Assembly: GCA_039989855.1 (NCBI GenBank)
Contig: JBDXGZ010000026.1
Span: 1-64,000, forward strand
Direction: 5' to 3'
Length of the DNA: 64,000 nt
Source of the DNA: CALFVT01 sp039989855
GTDB taxonomy: Bacteria; Pseudomonadota; Alphaproteobacteria; Caulobacterales; Maricaulaceae
The notes under the pieces were generated by a model. It worked only from the letters and a program-made list of their open reading frames with translations, did not search any database and had not been told where the DNA came from. The translations under genes were made by a program, and so were the position numbers. This document shows positions 17,554 through 26,187 of this stretch, in pieces; position 1 is the stretch's first letter; every line of letters begins with the position of its first letter.

Positions 17554-18966
17554 ATGGCTAAAAATAAAATTAAAAAAGATGTTCCTAGCACGGCATGTCC
17601 AGGGCTAAGTTATAGTGATCTCTTAGATCTTGATACGCGGCCAGTTCCGCAAATTTTAAGAGACGAATCGCAAGTTGATTTGGGTGATGAGCCATTATCG
17701 ACTGAGCGATATACATCTGCCGAATACGCTCAACTTGAAAATGAGAAGATGTGGCCAAATGTTTGGCAATTTGCAGCGCGGGAAGAAGATTTCCCAAACC
17801 CTGGCGATACGATTGTCTTTGAGAATGCTGGGAAATCATTTCTTATAGTGCGTCAGGATGATGGCGGCGTGAAAGCCTTTTACAATGTCTGTCTACATCG
17901 AGGTCGTAAGCTTCGAACAAGCTCAGGGCATGCATCAGACTTAAAATGCCCGTTTCATGGGTTTAGCTGGAAACGCGATGGGGGTTTAAATAATATACCC
18001 TGTAAGTGGGATTTCGAGCATGTGAACGAAGATGAAATGTCTTTGCCAGAACTGCGCGTAGAGCGTTGGCAGGGTTTTGTTATGATTTCTGAGAAGCAGG
18101 ATATCGCTCCGTTTCGCGAATGGCTTGGTTCTGCGGCAAATCACTGGGACCGTTGGAACTTGGATGAATGCCGCACGGTGATTTGGGTTGGGCGCGAGCT
18201 TAACTGTAATTGGAAGGTGGCGGCAGAAGCTTTTATGGAAGCCTATCATTCCATTACCACCCATCCACAAATCCTACCATTTACGGGTGATGCGAATACA
18301 CGATATGACCTTTATGACGATCATGTGAACCGTGCTATAACTCCGTCTGCTGTCGCTTCGCCGCATGTGGCTCATCTTTATGATCAAAACCTAGTTCTTG
18401 ATAAACTCAACTCAACGGGCGGACGCCGCGCGCTTGAGGGCAATGATTTTGACATGGAAGAGGCCAAAGCCAGTATTGATAAAGATGACCCTGTGATGGC
18501 ACGAAAAGTTATGGCGGAAAACAATCGTTATTCTTTTGGAGCCAGCTGCGACAGAGACTTTTCGGATGTCTCTGATACTGAAATGGTTGATAGTTTCACC
18601 TATAATATCTTTCCGAACTTCTCGCCTTGGGGCGGTTTTGTGCCTAACCTTCTTTACCGTTGGACGACGGGCAAAGACCAAGATCACTGTATAATGGAAA
18701 TTCGCGTTCTAAAACGTACCAAAAAGGACGACCCCAAAGCGGCCCCAGTCCCTATGTACCTCATTCCTAATGATGAACCATTTTCAGCGGCCTCTCATAA
18801 GATGGGCGCATTACTTGCAGCCGTCTTTGATCAGGACCTTGGAAACCTACCCGCTATTCAAGCGGGTTTGAAGACGTCTAAGAATAAGCAAATTCATTTG
18901 GGGCGTTATCAAGAAAGCCGCATTCGTCACTTTGCGCAGACGTTGGAAAAATATTTAGCACAATAA
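17554..18966 (+). CDS. Rieske non-heme iron oxygenase, large subunit (third of three)
   Basis: A 470-residue oxygenase alpha subunit. Rieske ligands are C113, H115, C132 and H135 (CLHRG, CPFHGF); the iron site is EAFMEAYHSITTH with H232 and H237, the first residues being AE rather than the canonical DN. It has its own promoter with operator site A and ends 5 bp from the convergent TetR gene, which is its likely repressor. Carnitine-oxygenase-like and aromatic-ring types share this layout; the substrate is unknown and no reductase is present. Confidence 0.93.
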   Translation: MAKNKIKKDVPSTACPGLSYSDLLDLDTRPVPQILRDESQVDLGDEPLSTERYTSAEYAQLENEKMWPNVWQFAAREEDFPNPGDTIVFENAGKSFLIVRQDDGGVKAFYNVCLHRGRKLRTSSGHASDLKCPFHGFSWKRDGGLNNIPCKWDFEHVNEDEMSLPELRVERWQGFVMISEKQDIAPFREWLGSAANHWDRWNLDECRTVIWVGRELNCNWKVAAEAFMEAYHSITTHPQILPFTGDANTRYDLYDDHVNRAITPSAVASPHVAHLYDQNLVLDKLNSTGGRRALEGNDFDMEEAKASIDKDDPVMARKVMAENNRYSFGASCDRDFSDVSDTEMVDSFTYNIFPNFSPWGGFVPNLLYRWTTGKDQDHCIMEIRVLKRTKKDDPKAAPVPMYLIPNDEPFSAASHKMGALLAAVFDQDLGNLPAIQAGLKTSKNKQIHLGRYQESRIRHFAQTLEKYLAQ

Positions 18967-18971
18967 CTTTA

Positions 18972-19655
18972 TTATCTTAATTGCTGAAGGGTAGAGAAAA
19001 TCAGTTTGCGGACGGCCAAGCGGCGCTCTTTGCTACTAATGACGTTGCTCTTAACCCGCAGACCTGTGAAGGTGACAAGGCTTATATCGTGCGCCAATTG
19101 AAGATTTTCGCGGCTAGCCTCACTCCATTCAGGAAAGAAAATAGGCAGCGTATCCAAGATAAAATTATCATGTTGCCTTGCTTTACGGTCAAAGAGTTTT
19201 TTCAAGTCCTTATCCGTACGCGACGCGACAGTTAATTCCAAATGAGCGTCAGATTCTGGTTTTTTATTTAGGGCCCAATAAACTTCAAAAGCCTTCCCCT
19301 CCACAACGCGTTCCGTATCATTCATTTTTTTGACCTCATGATAGAAGGTCTGCAAACGCCGGTAATTTATGAAATCTATCAGGCTTGAAATAAGGTCGGA
19401 TTTTGTGGCGTAATGATGAAGCATAGCCCCGCGTGAGAGGTTGGCAGTTTTTGCAACAATTTGCGTTGATGTTTTTGCATAACCAATTTCTGTGAGGCAT
19501 TTCACTGCTGCGGTTAAAATAGCCTTGCGTGTTTGCGCGCTCTTTTGTTCTTGCCACCCTGTATTATCGTCAAAATCATTTGGATTCATTGCGGTTAGTT
19601 TAGCTTCAATGAGTCTCATTACTTCTGGAATGGTTAAAGCGTTTGCCTGTGCCAT
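18972..19655 (-). CDS. TetR-family transcriptional regulator
   Basis: A 227-residue regulator. Residues 43-90 hold the TetR helix-turn-helix (RKAILTAAVKCLTEIGYAKT, then LSRGAMLHHYATKSDL); the remainder is a helical ligand-binding domain with no recognisable subgroup. A 42-residue N-terminal extension precedes the HTH. It is divergent from the ThuA gene, with operator site C between them, so autoregulation is expected. The same operator stands before two oxygenase transcription units, making this the probable pathway-specific repressor, released by a pathway metabolite. Confidence 0.9.
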   Translation of the reverse strand: MAQANALTIPEVMRLIEAKLTAMNPNDFDDNTGWQEQKSAQTRKAILTAAVKCLTEIGYAKTSTQIVAKTANLSRGAMLHHYATKSDLISSLIDFINYRRLQTFYHEVKKMNDTERVVEGKAFEVYWALNKKPESDAHLELTVASRTDKDLKKLFDRKARQHDNFILDTLPIFFPEWSEASRENLQLAHDISLVTFTGLRVKSNVISSKERRLAVRKLIFSTLQQLR

Positions 19656-19739
19656 TTCTATATACCTTTATTAAAGTTGGTTTCAGTAGGGGCTAAATGT
19701 AAATTGGTAAAAAATCTATTGGAAAACAAATCTCAATTT

Positions 19740-19763
19740 AAAAAGTCATACCTGATTGTTTTT
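19740..19763. promoter_or_regulatory. Putative TetR operator, site C
   Basis: The 24-bp site has left arm AAAAAAGTCA and right arm TGATTGTTTT and matches the consensus of site A at 21 of 24 positions. It lies 85 bp from the TetR start and 62 bp from the ThuA-like start in the divergent gap, so it could control both genes. Confidence 0.62.
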
Positions 19764-19824
19764 ATTCAAAGTCTAGTTTAGGTATGGGTTCACGTTTAAT
19801 TTGGTTCTTAGGCTAAAACTTCTT

Positions 19825-20613
19825 ATGGAAAAAAGACAAAAAAAACATATTAATGCCGTTCTTGTTGCGGGAGGCGCGTGGCATGATTTTGACTATGCGC
19901 GTCTAGAGCTTTTAAAATTACTCGCAGAAGATGACCGTGTGCGCACACGTGTGTTTGAAGATTATGATAGCGCGGCGAAGGCTTTTGATGAGGCCGATTT
20001 TCTTGTCTCTTATACGTGTAATGTTGTATGTTCCGATCCCACTCAAGAGGCTTTGAAGGCCTTTGTGAGTTCGGGTAAGCGCTGGTATGCTTTGCACGGA
20101 ACGAACTCCATATTAGAATTTTTAGCACCTAAAGGTGTTGAATACGGAAAAGGGGCGTTAGAAATTAATGCGCCGCGTGTCGCACCAACCTTCATGGGGG
20201 TTTTGGGCAGTCAATTCGTCGCGCATCCCCCAATCGCGCCTTACACCGTTCATGTCACACAGCCAGACCATCCTCTTGTTGAAGGTATTGAGCCTTTTGA
20301 AACGACTGACGAGTTGTATCTCTTGGAGGTTAAGGGTGATCTTGATGTGATGTTACATAGCGAATTTGAAGGGGAGGCCACGGGTTTCGTTGAGAAGGAT
20401 TGGGAGAAGAGTAGCCACCCTGTATTCTATACCCATAAGGTTGGAGACGGAGAGGTTTTATATCTCACGCTTGGTCATTGCCGTGGGCATTACGATATGC
20501 TCGATTTTATGGATTATTATCCTAATGTCGACAGGTGTGCCTGGGATTTACCTGTTTTTCACACGCTTCTAAAACGAGGTCTTGAATGGGCGAAAGTTCC
20601 TGCTTTGAGTTAA
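19825..20613 (+). CDS. ThuA-domain protein
   Basis: A protein of about 262 residues with the ThuA fold, which resembles class I glutamine amidotransferases. Typical stretches are WYALHGTNSILEF, the DHPLVEGIEPFETTDELY segment and the HKVGDGEVLYLTLGH motif. ThuA was first linked to trehalose use, but most members have no proven reaction. ATG 19825 is preferred; TTG 19801 would add eight residues. Operator site C upstream places it in the presumed TetR regulon. Its stop overlaps the convergent acyl-CoA dehydrogenase stop by 4 bp. Confidence 0.85.
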   Translation: MEKRQKKHINAVLVAGGAWHDFDYARLELLKLLAEDDRVRTRVFEDYDSAAKAFDEADFLVSYTCNVVCSDPTQEALKAFVSSGKRWYALHGTNSILEFLAPKGVEYGKGALEINAPRVAPTFMGVLGSQFVAHPPIAPYTVHVTQPDHPLVEGIEPFETTDELYLLEVKGDLDVMLHSEFEGEATGFVEKDWEKSSHPVFYTHKVGDGEVLYLTLGHCRGHYDMLDFMDYYPNVDRCAWDLPVFHTLLKRGLEWAKVPALS

Positions 20614-21731
20614 GCTACGTTTTGCGTTGATTGGCTGAAGCGCGCAATCTCAGCATCGGCATCTCCAAATAGGCTTGAGAGTAATAAAATCCGTTTCATG
20701 GCGTGCCCAATAATCAATTCATCGGTGATTCCCATTCCGCCGTGGAGCTGAACGGCTTCCTCTGCAAGAGCAATCGCCGCTTGAGAAATATAGGCTTTGG
20801 ACCCTGCTGTCATTTTAGTGTAATTATCATCTTTTTCATTACTTGCCGCCATACGGAGTAAATGGGATCGGCAAAGTTCTAGCGAGATATGTGCATCAGC
20901 GAGCCTATGTTGAATAACCTGCATTTTACTTAATGGGCGTCCGAATTGTTCCCGTGTTTTTAAGTGGTTTAAAGTGTCTTCTAACAACAAATCCATAAGG
21001 CCTACCATTTCTGCGCAGGCTGCAATTTTTGTCAGACAAATAACGGACATCAAGTCATCAAAATCACCATCCATTGGCATTGCTGACGTATCATTAAAGG
21101 TTAATTCGCAGGCAATTGATCCATCAATAAGCCTATATTGCTTCGTTGATAATCCCGGAGCGTCTTTATTAACGAGGAAAAAAGAGATATCGGATGACAG
21201 GGTCGACGATTCTTGTGAGACTGCTGTCACGATATAAGCATTTGCATTGGCGCCGCCTAGGACGAAGGTTTTCTTGCCCGTAAGTTTTATAGCGCCATTA
21301 GCGTGTTCAAATTTTGTTTTTACATAATCCAAGTCATAACGGGCGGCAGGTTCACTATGGGCAAGGGAGATGTGAGCTTGTCCAGAGATGATTTTTGGAA
21401 TCCACTCATCTTTTTGCGCTTTGGTGCCCACTCTTTCGAGTAAGCTACCTGCAAGTATAGTCGAGACGAGCATAGGGTCGACAGCAACGGCTTTTCCTAA
21501 TGGTCGCATGACGCAAATTAGATCTTCTGCCTTGCCGCCCATGCCGCCATTCTCTTCGAGAAAAGGAACGGTAAGAATACCCGTTTCGGCCATAATGGAC
21601 CAATTTTCTAAAGAAAACCCTTCTGGAGACGTCACATATTTTTCCCGTTTAGCAAGGTCATAGTGATCGGTTGTAAAACGTTCGACTAAATTGCTTAAAA
21701 GGGTTTGTTCTTCGGAAAAGTCTAAATCCAT
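20610..21731 (-). CDS. Acyl-CoA dehydrogenase, likely subunit of a heteromeric enzyme
   Basis: A flavoprotein of about 373 residues of the acyl-CoA dehydrogenase family (MDLDFSEEQ start; LAHSEPAARYDLDYV; REQFGRPLSKMQVIQHRLAD; HGGMGITDELIIGH). The C-terminus (LFGDADAEIARF) lacks the YEGT catalytic-glutamate motif. It is typical of one partner of alpha2-beta2 enzymes such as the FadE28-FadE29 steroid side-chain dehydrogenase. The second partner would be the dehydrogenase at 22846, on the far side of the LuxR gene. GTG 21773 is an alternative start, but ATG 21731 gives the family N-terminus. Confidence 0.88.
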   Translation of the reverse strand: MDLDFSEEQTLLSNLVERFTTDHYDLAKREKYVTSPEGFSLENWSIMAETGILTVPFLEENGGMGGKAEDLICVMRPLGKAVAVDPMLVSTILAGSLLERVGTKAQKDEWIPKIISGQAHISLAHSEPAARYDLDYVKTKFEHANGAIKLTGKKTFVLGGANANAYIVTAVSQESSTLSSDISFFLVNKDAPGLSTKQYRLIDGSIACELTFNDTSAMPMDGDFDDLMSVICLTKIAACAEMVGLMDLLLEDTLNHLKTREQFGRPLSKMQVIQHRLADAHISLELCRSHLLRMAASNEKDDNYTKMTAGSKAYISQAAIALAEEAVQLHGGMGITDELIIGHAMKRILLLSSLFGDADAEIARFSQSTQNVA

Positions 21732-21778
21732 ATTTGTCTCGAAAGGCCTTAAAACGTCAGTTGATAGAGTCACTGTGT

Positions 21779-21830
21779 AAACTGTAAAGCAGTTTTATCT
21801 TGGTTTGACGCCTGCCTAATCTAATAGGCA
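21779..21830. promoter_or_regulatory. Two inverted repeats in the dehydrogenase/LuxR divergent gap
   Basis: AAACTG/CAGTTT with a 5-bp spacer lies at 21779-21795, and TGCCTA/TAGGCA with spacer ATCTAA lies at 21813-21830. A related copy of the second (TGGCTAATCTAATCACTA, 13 of 18 identical) occurs at 24145-24162 before the E1-alpha gene. They are candidate sites for the LuxR-type protein encoded beside them. Confidence 0.4.
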
Positions 21831-21939
21831 TTTTTTCTAAGCAATGGGATTACCATATGAACTATGTGAGATAGTCTTATATTTTAGTGGCGTAATTACA
21901 TAAAAGCTCCTACAGTATTTGAGAGAAGAACAGGACTGG

Positions 21940-22749
21940 ATGTTGTGGCCTATGGCTCTAAAAAATTGTGAAAACAAACCAGTAACCGCCATTAGTAGGG
22001 TTGAGGATATTCACAAGGCGGCCGTTGCCTTACGTGATAGGGCGAAAGAATTAGGCGGTTACAAAGTTGCGGCGTGTGCGAATATTGCAGCTAAAGACCC
22101 TATGGTTGATTGTGATGGGAATATTCTAGCGTCTAGCGTTTTTACCTGGGTTGAAGCGGATGATATTTGGTGGAAGCGTCCGCAAATGGCTTTGAATTCT
22201 CCAATCCCAAGGGCTTGCCGTTATGAAGCTGAAGCATTTTGGTGCAATGCTGAGGCTATACATTCTAGAGGGCATAATGTGTTGCTCGAGGAGATTGATC
22301 TTTCAAAATTCTCTGACCATGTGGGGCCCGCGGCTATAATATGTGTTCCCATTCATATGCCCTTTGGCCAGATTGGCGCGGTAAGTTTTTCAGTTCCAGA
22401 TCAAGAAAAGAGTGATTTAAGTGATGAGTTTAAAAAGCATAGCTATGAGTTAGAAGGTTTAGCGACAAACTTTGTTATAAGCTATGTTAAAGTCATGGAT
22501 CAGCGAAATTGGATACCTAAAAATTGCAAATTAAGTAAAAGGGAGGTCCAATGTGTAAGTTGGGCGGCTCTTGGAAAAACGGATAGAGAGATTGCTTTGA
22601 TCCTGTCTCGGAGTTGTGCGACTGTAAGGTTTCACCTTCATAATGCCGCTAAAAAACTTGATGCGGTTAGCCGAAGCCAAACCGTTTTTAAAGCATCTCA
22701 ACTCGGGTATTTAGGGGCTGTTGCTGTTGAGCAAGGGCAGAAAACGTAG
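21940..22749 (+). CDS. LuxR-family regulator (solo) with autoinducer-binding-like domain
   Basis: A regulator of about 269 residues. The N-terminal part (to about residue 175) resembles the autoinducer-binding fold, with tryptophan- and tyrosine-rich segments (FTWVEADDIWW, CRYEAEAFW) and PIHMPFGQIGAVSF. The C-terminal GerE HTH has LSKREVQCVSWAALGKTDREIA and the recognition helix SRSCATVRFHLHNA. No luxI synthase is in the window, so this is a solo that may sense a pathway compound or a foreign signal. It lies between the two dehydrogenase genes, divergent from one. Start choice (TTG 21919, ATG 21940 or 21952) is uncertain. Confidence 0.85.
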   Translation: MLWPMALKNCENKPVTAISRVEDIHKAAVALRDRAKELGGYKVAACANIAAKDPMVDCDGNILASSVFTWVEADDIWWKRPQMALNSPIPRACRYEAEAFWCNAEAIHSRGHNVLLEEIDLSKFSDHVGPAAIICVPIHMPFGQIGAVSFSVPDQEKSDLSDEFKKHSYELEGLATNFVISYVKVMDQRNWIPKNCKLSKREVQCVSWAALGKTDREIALILSRSCATVRFHLHNAAKKLDAVSRSQTVFKASQLGYLGAVAVEQGQKT

Positions 22750-22845
22750 GTTAATCTAGAGTTTTTGATCTAGCCTAGTACTTGTTACAGCAGTTATTTG
22801 TTGAAAATATCTTATGTATCTTAGGAGTTGATACGGGACATAAAA

Positions 22846-24054
22846 ATGGATTTTTCCTTTTCAGAAGAAGAAGAGGTCTTTCGTCAGGACGTAAGAACTT
22901 TTTTAGATGAAAACCTCACCGAACGCATACGCGCAGGCTCTCGAGGGTCGCCGGGTGTATTTGTTGAGCCCGACATAAGTCAAGAATGGCAGGCTATTCT
23001 AGCAAAAAAAGGCTGGCTAACGTATTATTGGCCTGAAGAGTTTGGTGGAATGGGTTGGACGCCAACCCAGCGTTATATCTATGAAAAAGAACTGGCCTTA
23101 AATGATGCGCCATTCTTACCTGTCATGGGTGTTAAGCTCTTAGGGCCGATCATCTGTAAATTTGGAACAGATAAACAAAAGCAAGAGATACTTCCCAGAA
23201 TTATCAGTGGTGAAGATTATTGGTGTCAGGGTTTTTCTGAAACGGGCGCAGGGTCAGATTTGGCTAGTTTGCGGACGCGGGCGGAAAAAGTAGATGGAAA
23301 ATATATTATCAACGGCGGTAAAATATGGACGACATTGGCTCATCATGCCACGCATATTTTTTGTTTAGTTCGGACAGATCCCAATGGCTCCCGTCAGCAA
23401 GGTATAAGTTTTATCTTGATTGATTTACGCCAGCCAGGTGTTGAAATTCGGCCTATCATAGGGATAGCCGGGGACCACGAAGTCAATGAAATATTCTTCG
23501 ATAATGCTGAAACGTCTATTGAAAATATTGTAGGCGAAGAAGGCCAGGGCTGGAACATCGCAAAGTTCCTTTTAGAAAATGAGCGCCGGGGATCTTGCCG
23601 CGCTCCAAAAATATTAGCTGACATCGCGCGTGTGCGTGCTCTTGCTGCAAACACAGCCAATGGCCACGCGGGGAATTTATCTGATGACCGCGATTTCATG
23701 CGCGGACTTATCGACCTTGAGTTAGAGGCCTTAGCTTTAGAGGCGACAGAGTTTCGTATTCTAGCTGATGTATCTGCAGGGCGGACGGGCGGTGGGAAGG
23801 CATCGGTCTCAAAGCTCATTGGCTCAAAACTTAGGCAAGAAGTTGATGCAGCGGCTTTCCGTGCGGTGGGTTATGCGGGGCTACAGCTTGAAACGCAGCG
23901 ACCTCTATACGGGAATACAGCTCCAGATCCAATTCATAGTAAGGCGGCTCAATATGCAGCGCCTACGTATTTAAACAGCCGTGCTTGGACTATATTTGGC
24001 GGCACGAATGAAATTCAGAAAACAATAATCGCCAAAGCGGTATTGGGTGTATAG
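22846..24054 (+). CDS. Acyl-CoA dehydrogenase, probable partner subunit
   Basis: A flavoprotein of about 402 residues with MDFSFSEEEE at the start, QGFSETGAGSDLASLRTRA in the substrate/FAD region and FGGTNEIQKTIIAK at the C-terminus. The FGGT motif has glycine where the standard enzyme has the catalytic glutamate (YEGT), as in the FadE29-like branch, where the base lies elsewhere in the sequence. I infer a heteromer with the protein at 20610. TTG 22828 is an alternative start; ATG 22846 matches the family N-terminus. Confidence 0.88.
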   Translation: MDFSFSEEEEVFRQDVRTFLDENLTERIRAGSRGSPGVFVEPDISQEWQAILAKKGWLTYYWPEEFGGMGWTPTQRYIYEKELALNDAPFLPVMGVKLLGPIICKFGTDKQKQEILPRIISGEDYWCQGFSETGAGSDLASLRTRAEKVDGKYIINGGKIWTTLAHHATHIFCLVRTDPNGSRQQGISFILIDLRQPGVEIRPIIGIAGDHEVNEIFFDNAETSIENIVGEEGQGWNIAKFLLENERRGSCRAPKILADIARVRALAANTANGHAGNLSDDRDFMRGLIDLELEALALEATEFRILADVSAGRTGGGKASVSKLIGSKLRQEVDAAAFRAVGYAGLQLETQRPLYGNTAPDPIHSKAAQYAAPTYLNSRAWTIFGGTNEIQKTIIAKAVLGV

Positions 24055-24144
24055 CTTTAACTTGTGAAGCCCTCTCACGCGGCATTTTAATTTACAGGCA
24101 GATGGCTGACTACTGTTTATGATAGGATGATTAAGCCCCAAATC

Positions 24145-24162
24145 TGGCTAATCTAATCACTA
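24145..24162. promoter_or_regulatory. Related LuxR-region motif before the E1-alpha gene
   Basis: TGGCTAATCTAATCACTA shares the core CTAATCTAAT with the inverted repeat at 21813-21830. It is 21 bp before the E1-alpha start codon, so it could act as an operator over the promoter or leader. Only one arm is conserved. Confidence 0.3.
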
Positions 24163-24182
24163 AAAATGGCTTAGGAAACAAC

Positions 24183-25154
24183 ATGCAGTTAGACCGAAAC
24201 GCATTACTACAAGCTTATCGGAATATGAAAATAATCCGTTGTTTTGAAGAGCGGTTACATATTGAAATTAAGACGGGTGAAATCGCAGGATTTACACATC
24301 TTTATGCTGGGCAAGAAGCCGTCGCGGTCGGAGTCTGTGAACTTCTAGATGATGATGATAAGATCGTTTCGACGCACCGTGGTCACGGACACTGCCTCGC
24401 TAAAGGCTGTGATGTTAAAGGCATGATGCAAGAGATTTACGGACGTGCGACTGGACTTTGCAAGGGTAAGGGCGGGTCTATGCATATCGCTGATATCGAC
24501 AAAGGTATGTTGGGTGCGAATGGTATCGTCGGAGCCGGGGCACCGATTGCAGTTGGTGCGGCTATGGCCTGTAAACTTGATGGTAAAGGTAAGGTTGCCA
24601 TTGCCTTTTCAGGGGATGGAGCTTGTAATCAGGGTACAACATTCGAGGCCATGAATATGGCGGTTGTCACAAAAGCTCCTGCAATTTTCGTATTTGAAAA
24701 TAATCATTATTCTGAGCAGACAGGCGACAGCTATGCGGTTGGTACAGCCAATGATATTGCGGGTCGAGCTGAAGGGTTTGGGATGAAGGCGTGGCGAGCT
24801 AATGGCTCAGACTTTTTCGATGTCTATGAAACAATGCGTGACGTCTTAGAGTATGTTCGTGCAGGAAATGGTCCTGCGGCTGTAGAATTTGATACGGAGC
24901 GCTATTATGGTCATTTTGAAGGCGATCCGCAGCGCTACCGCGGTGAGGGCGAACTTGACAGAATCCGTGAGGAGCGAGACCCTTTAAAAGCGTTTAGAGC
25001 CAGAATTGATACGTTGGATAAAGTCGAATTGTCTGATCTAGATAAAATTGATGCAGACGTTTTAAGCCTCATAGACTTAGCCGTTGATGAAGCAAGAGTA
25101 GCGCCTAAACCCTTAGCCGAAGACGTACTGACTGATGTCTACGTTTCGTATTAG
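24183..25154 (+). CDS. 2-oxoacid (acetoin/pyruvate-type) dehydrogenase E1 alpha
   Basis: A 323-residue thiamine-diphosphate E1 alpha subunit. The TPP motif GDGACNQGTTFEAMNMA followed by ENNHYS is intact, and GHGHCLAKGCD and CKGKGGSMHIAD mark the acetoin/pyruvate dehydrogenase E1 alpha family. With the next two genes it forms the AcoABC-like set that decarboxylates a 2-oxoacid or cleaves acetoin and passes the acyl group to lipoate. It opens the E1-alpha/E1-beta/E2 operon. No dihydrolipoyl dehydrogenase gene follows, so a housekeeping E3 must serve it. Confidence 0.92.
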   Translation: MQLDRNALLQAYRNMKIIRCFEERLHIEIKTGEIAGFTHLYAGQEAVAVGVCELLDDDDKIVSTHRGHGHCLAKGCDVKGMMQEIYGRATGLCKGKGGSMHIADIDKGMLGANGIVGAGAPIAVGAAMACKLDGKGKVAIAFSGDGACNQGTTFEAMNMAVVTKAPAIFVFENNHYSEQTGDSYAVGTANDIAGRAEGFGMKAWRANGSDFFDVYETMRDVLEYVRAGNGPAAVEFDTERYYGHFEGDPQRYRGEGELDRIREERDPLKAFRARIDTLDKVELSDLDKIDADVLSLIDLAVDEARVAPKPLAEDVLTDVYVSY

Positions 25155-25163
25155 AGGCCCAAG

Positions 25164-26186
25164 ATGACTGAAATGATGATACGCGGTGCGATAGCACAAA
25201 CGATACATGACGAGATGCTACGAGATTCTAATGTTGTGATGCTCGGGGAGGATATTGTTGGGGGCATGGGCACGGAAGGTGGCCCAGAAGCCACAGGCGG
25301 TATTTGGGGAACGTCACCTGGTTTGTTCGCTAAGTTTGGTCCAGAGCGCGTTATTGATACGCCGATTTCTGAGTCGGCTATTGTCGGTGCAGCGGCGGGC
25401 CTAGCTTTATCAGGAAAGCGCCCGATTGCAGAAATTATGTTCGCGGATTTCGTTGGTGTGTGTTTGGATCAACTTTGGAACCAAATGGCTAAGTTTCGCT
25501 ATATGTTTGGCGGTAAAACTGAATGCCCAGCGGTTATTCGTATGTCTTATGGTGCAGGGGTGAATGCCGCGGCTCAGCATAGCCAAGCGGTCTATTCCTT
25601 ACTCACGCAAATTCCTGGGTTGAAAGTTGTCATGCCGACAACGCCTGCAGATGCTAAGGGGTTGTTGACCACGGCTATTCGTGGCTCTGACCCTGTCATC
25701 TTTATGGAGCATAAAGCGCTCTATGCGAGTAAAGGCGAGGTGCCTGATGGTGAATATCTTGTCCCCTTCGGTGAAGCCCGTATGGCGCGGCGCGGCGAAG
25801 ATGTCACTATCGTGACATGCGGCTTGATGGTGAGTGTCGCTGAAGCGGCCGCAGCGGTACTAGCAAAAGAAGGTATTGAATGCGACGTGATCGATTTACG
25901 GACCACAAGTCCGCTTGATGAAGATACTATATTAGATTCCGTGGAAGTTTCAGGTCGTCTTGTTGTTGTTGATGAGAGTACACCGCGGTGTAGCTTGGCG
26001 ACAGATATAGCCGCCTTGGTCTGCACTGAGGCTTTTTCAAGTTTGAAGGCTCCCCCTGAATTAGTCACGGCACCGCATACGCCTGTGCCGTTTGCGCGTG
26101 AATTAGAACGCGCATATTTACCTAATAGTGAAAAAGTACAGGCCGCTGTACGCCAAGTTCTTGCTTATAAAAGTGGATATTCATAA
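25164..26186 (+). CDS. 2-oxoacid (acetoin/pyruvate-type) dehydrogenase E1 beta
   Basis: A 340-residue transketolase-like E1 beta subunit (GEDIVGGMGTEGG, RVIDTPISESAIVGAAAGLAL, FADFVGVCLDQLWNQMAKFRYM). It follows E1 alpha by 9 bp and is 1 bp before the E2 start, so the three genes are one transcription unit. Together with E1 alpha it forms the heterotetramer that binds thiamine diphosphate at the subunit interface. Assignment to acetoin, pyruvate or branched-chain substrate is not possible from these motifs alone; the catabolic setting suggests a C2 to C5 fragment released by the pathway. Confidence 0.92.
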   Translation: MTEMMIRGAIAQTIHDEMLRDSNVVMLGEDIVGGMGTEGGPEATGGIWGTSPGLFAKFGPERVIDTPISESAIVGAAAGLALSGKRPIAEIMFADFVGVCLDQLWNQMAKFRYMFGGKTECPAVIRMSYGAGVNAAAQHSQAVYSLLTQIPGLKVVMPTTPADAKGLLTTAIRGSDPVIFMEHKALYASKGEVPDGEYLVPFGEARMARRGEDVTIVTCGLMVSVAEAAAAVLAKEGIECDVIDLRTTSPLDEDTILDSVEVSGRLVVVDESTPRCSLATDIAALVCTEAFSSLKAPPELVTAPHTPVPFARELERAYLPNSEKVQAAVRQVLAYKSGYS

Positions 26187-26187
26187 T

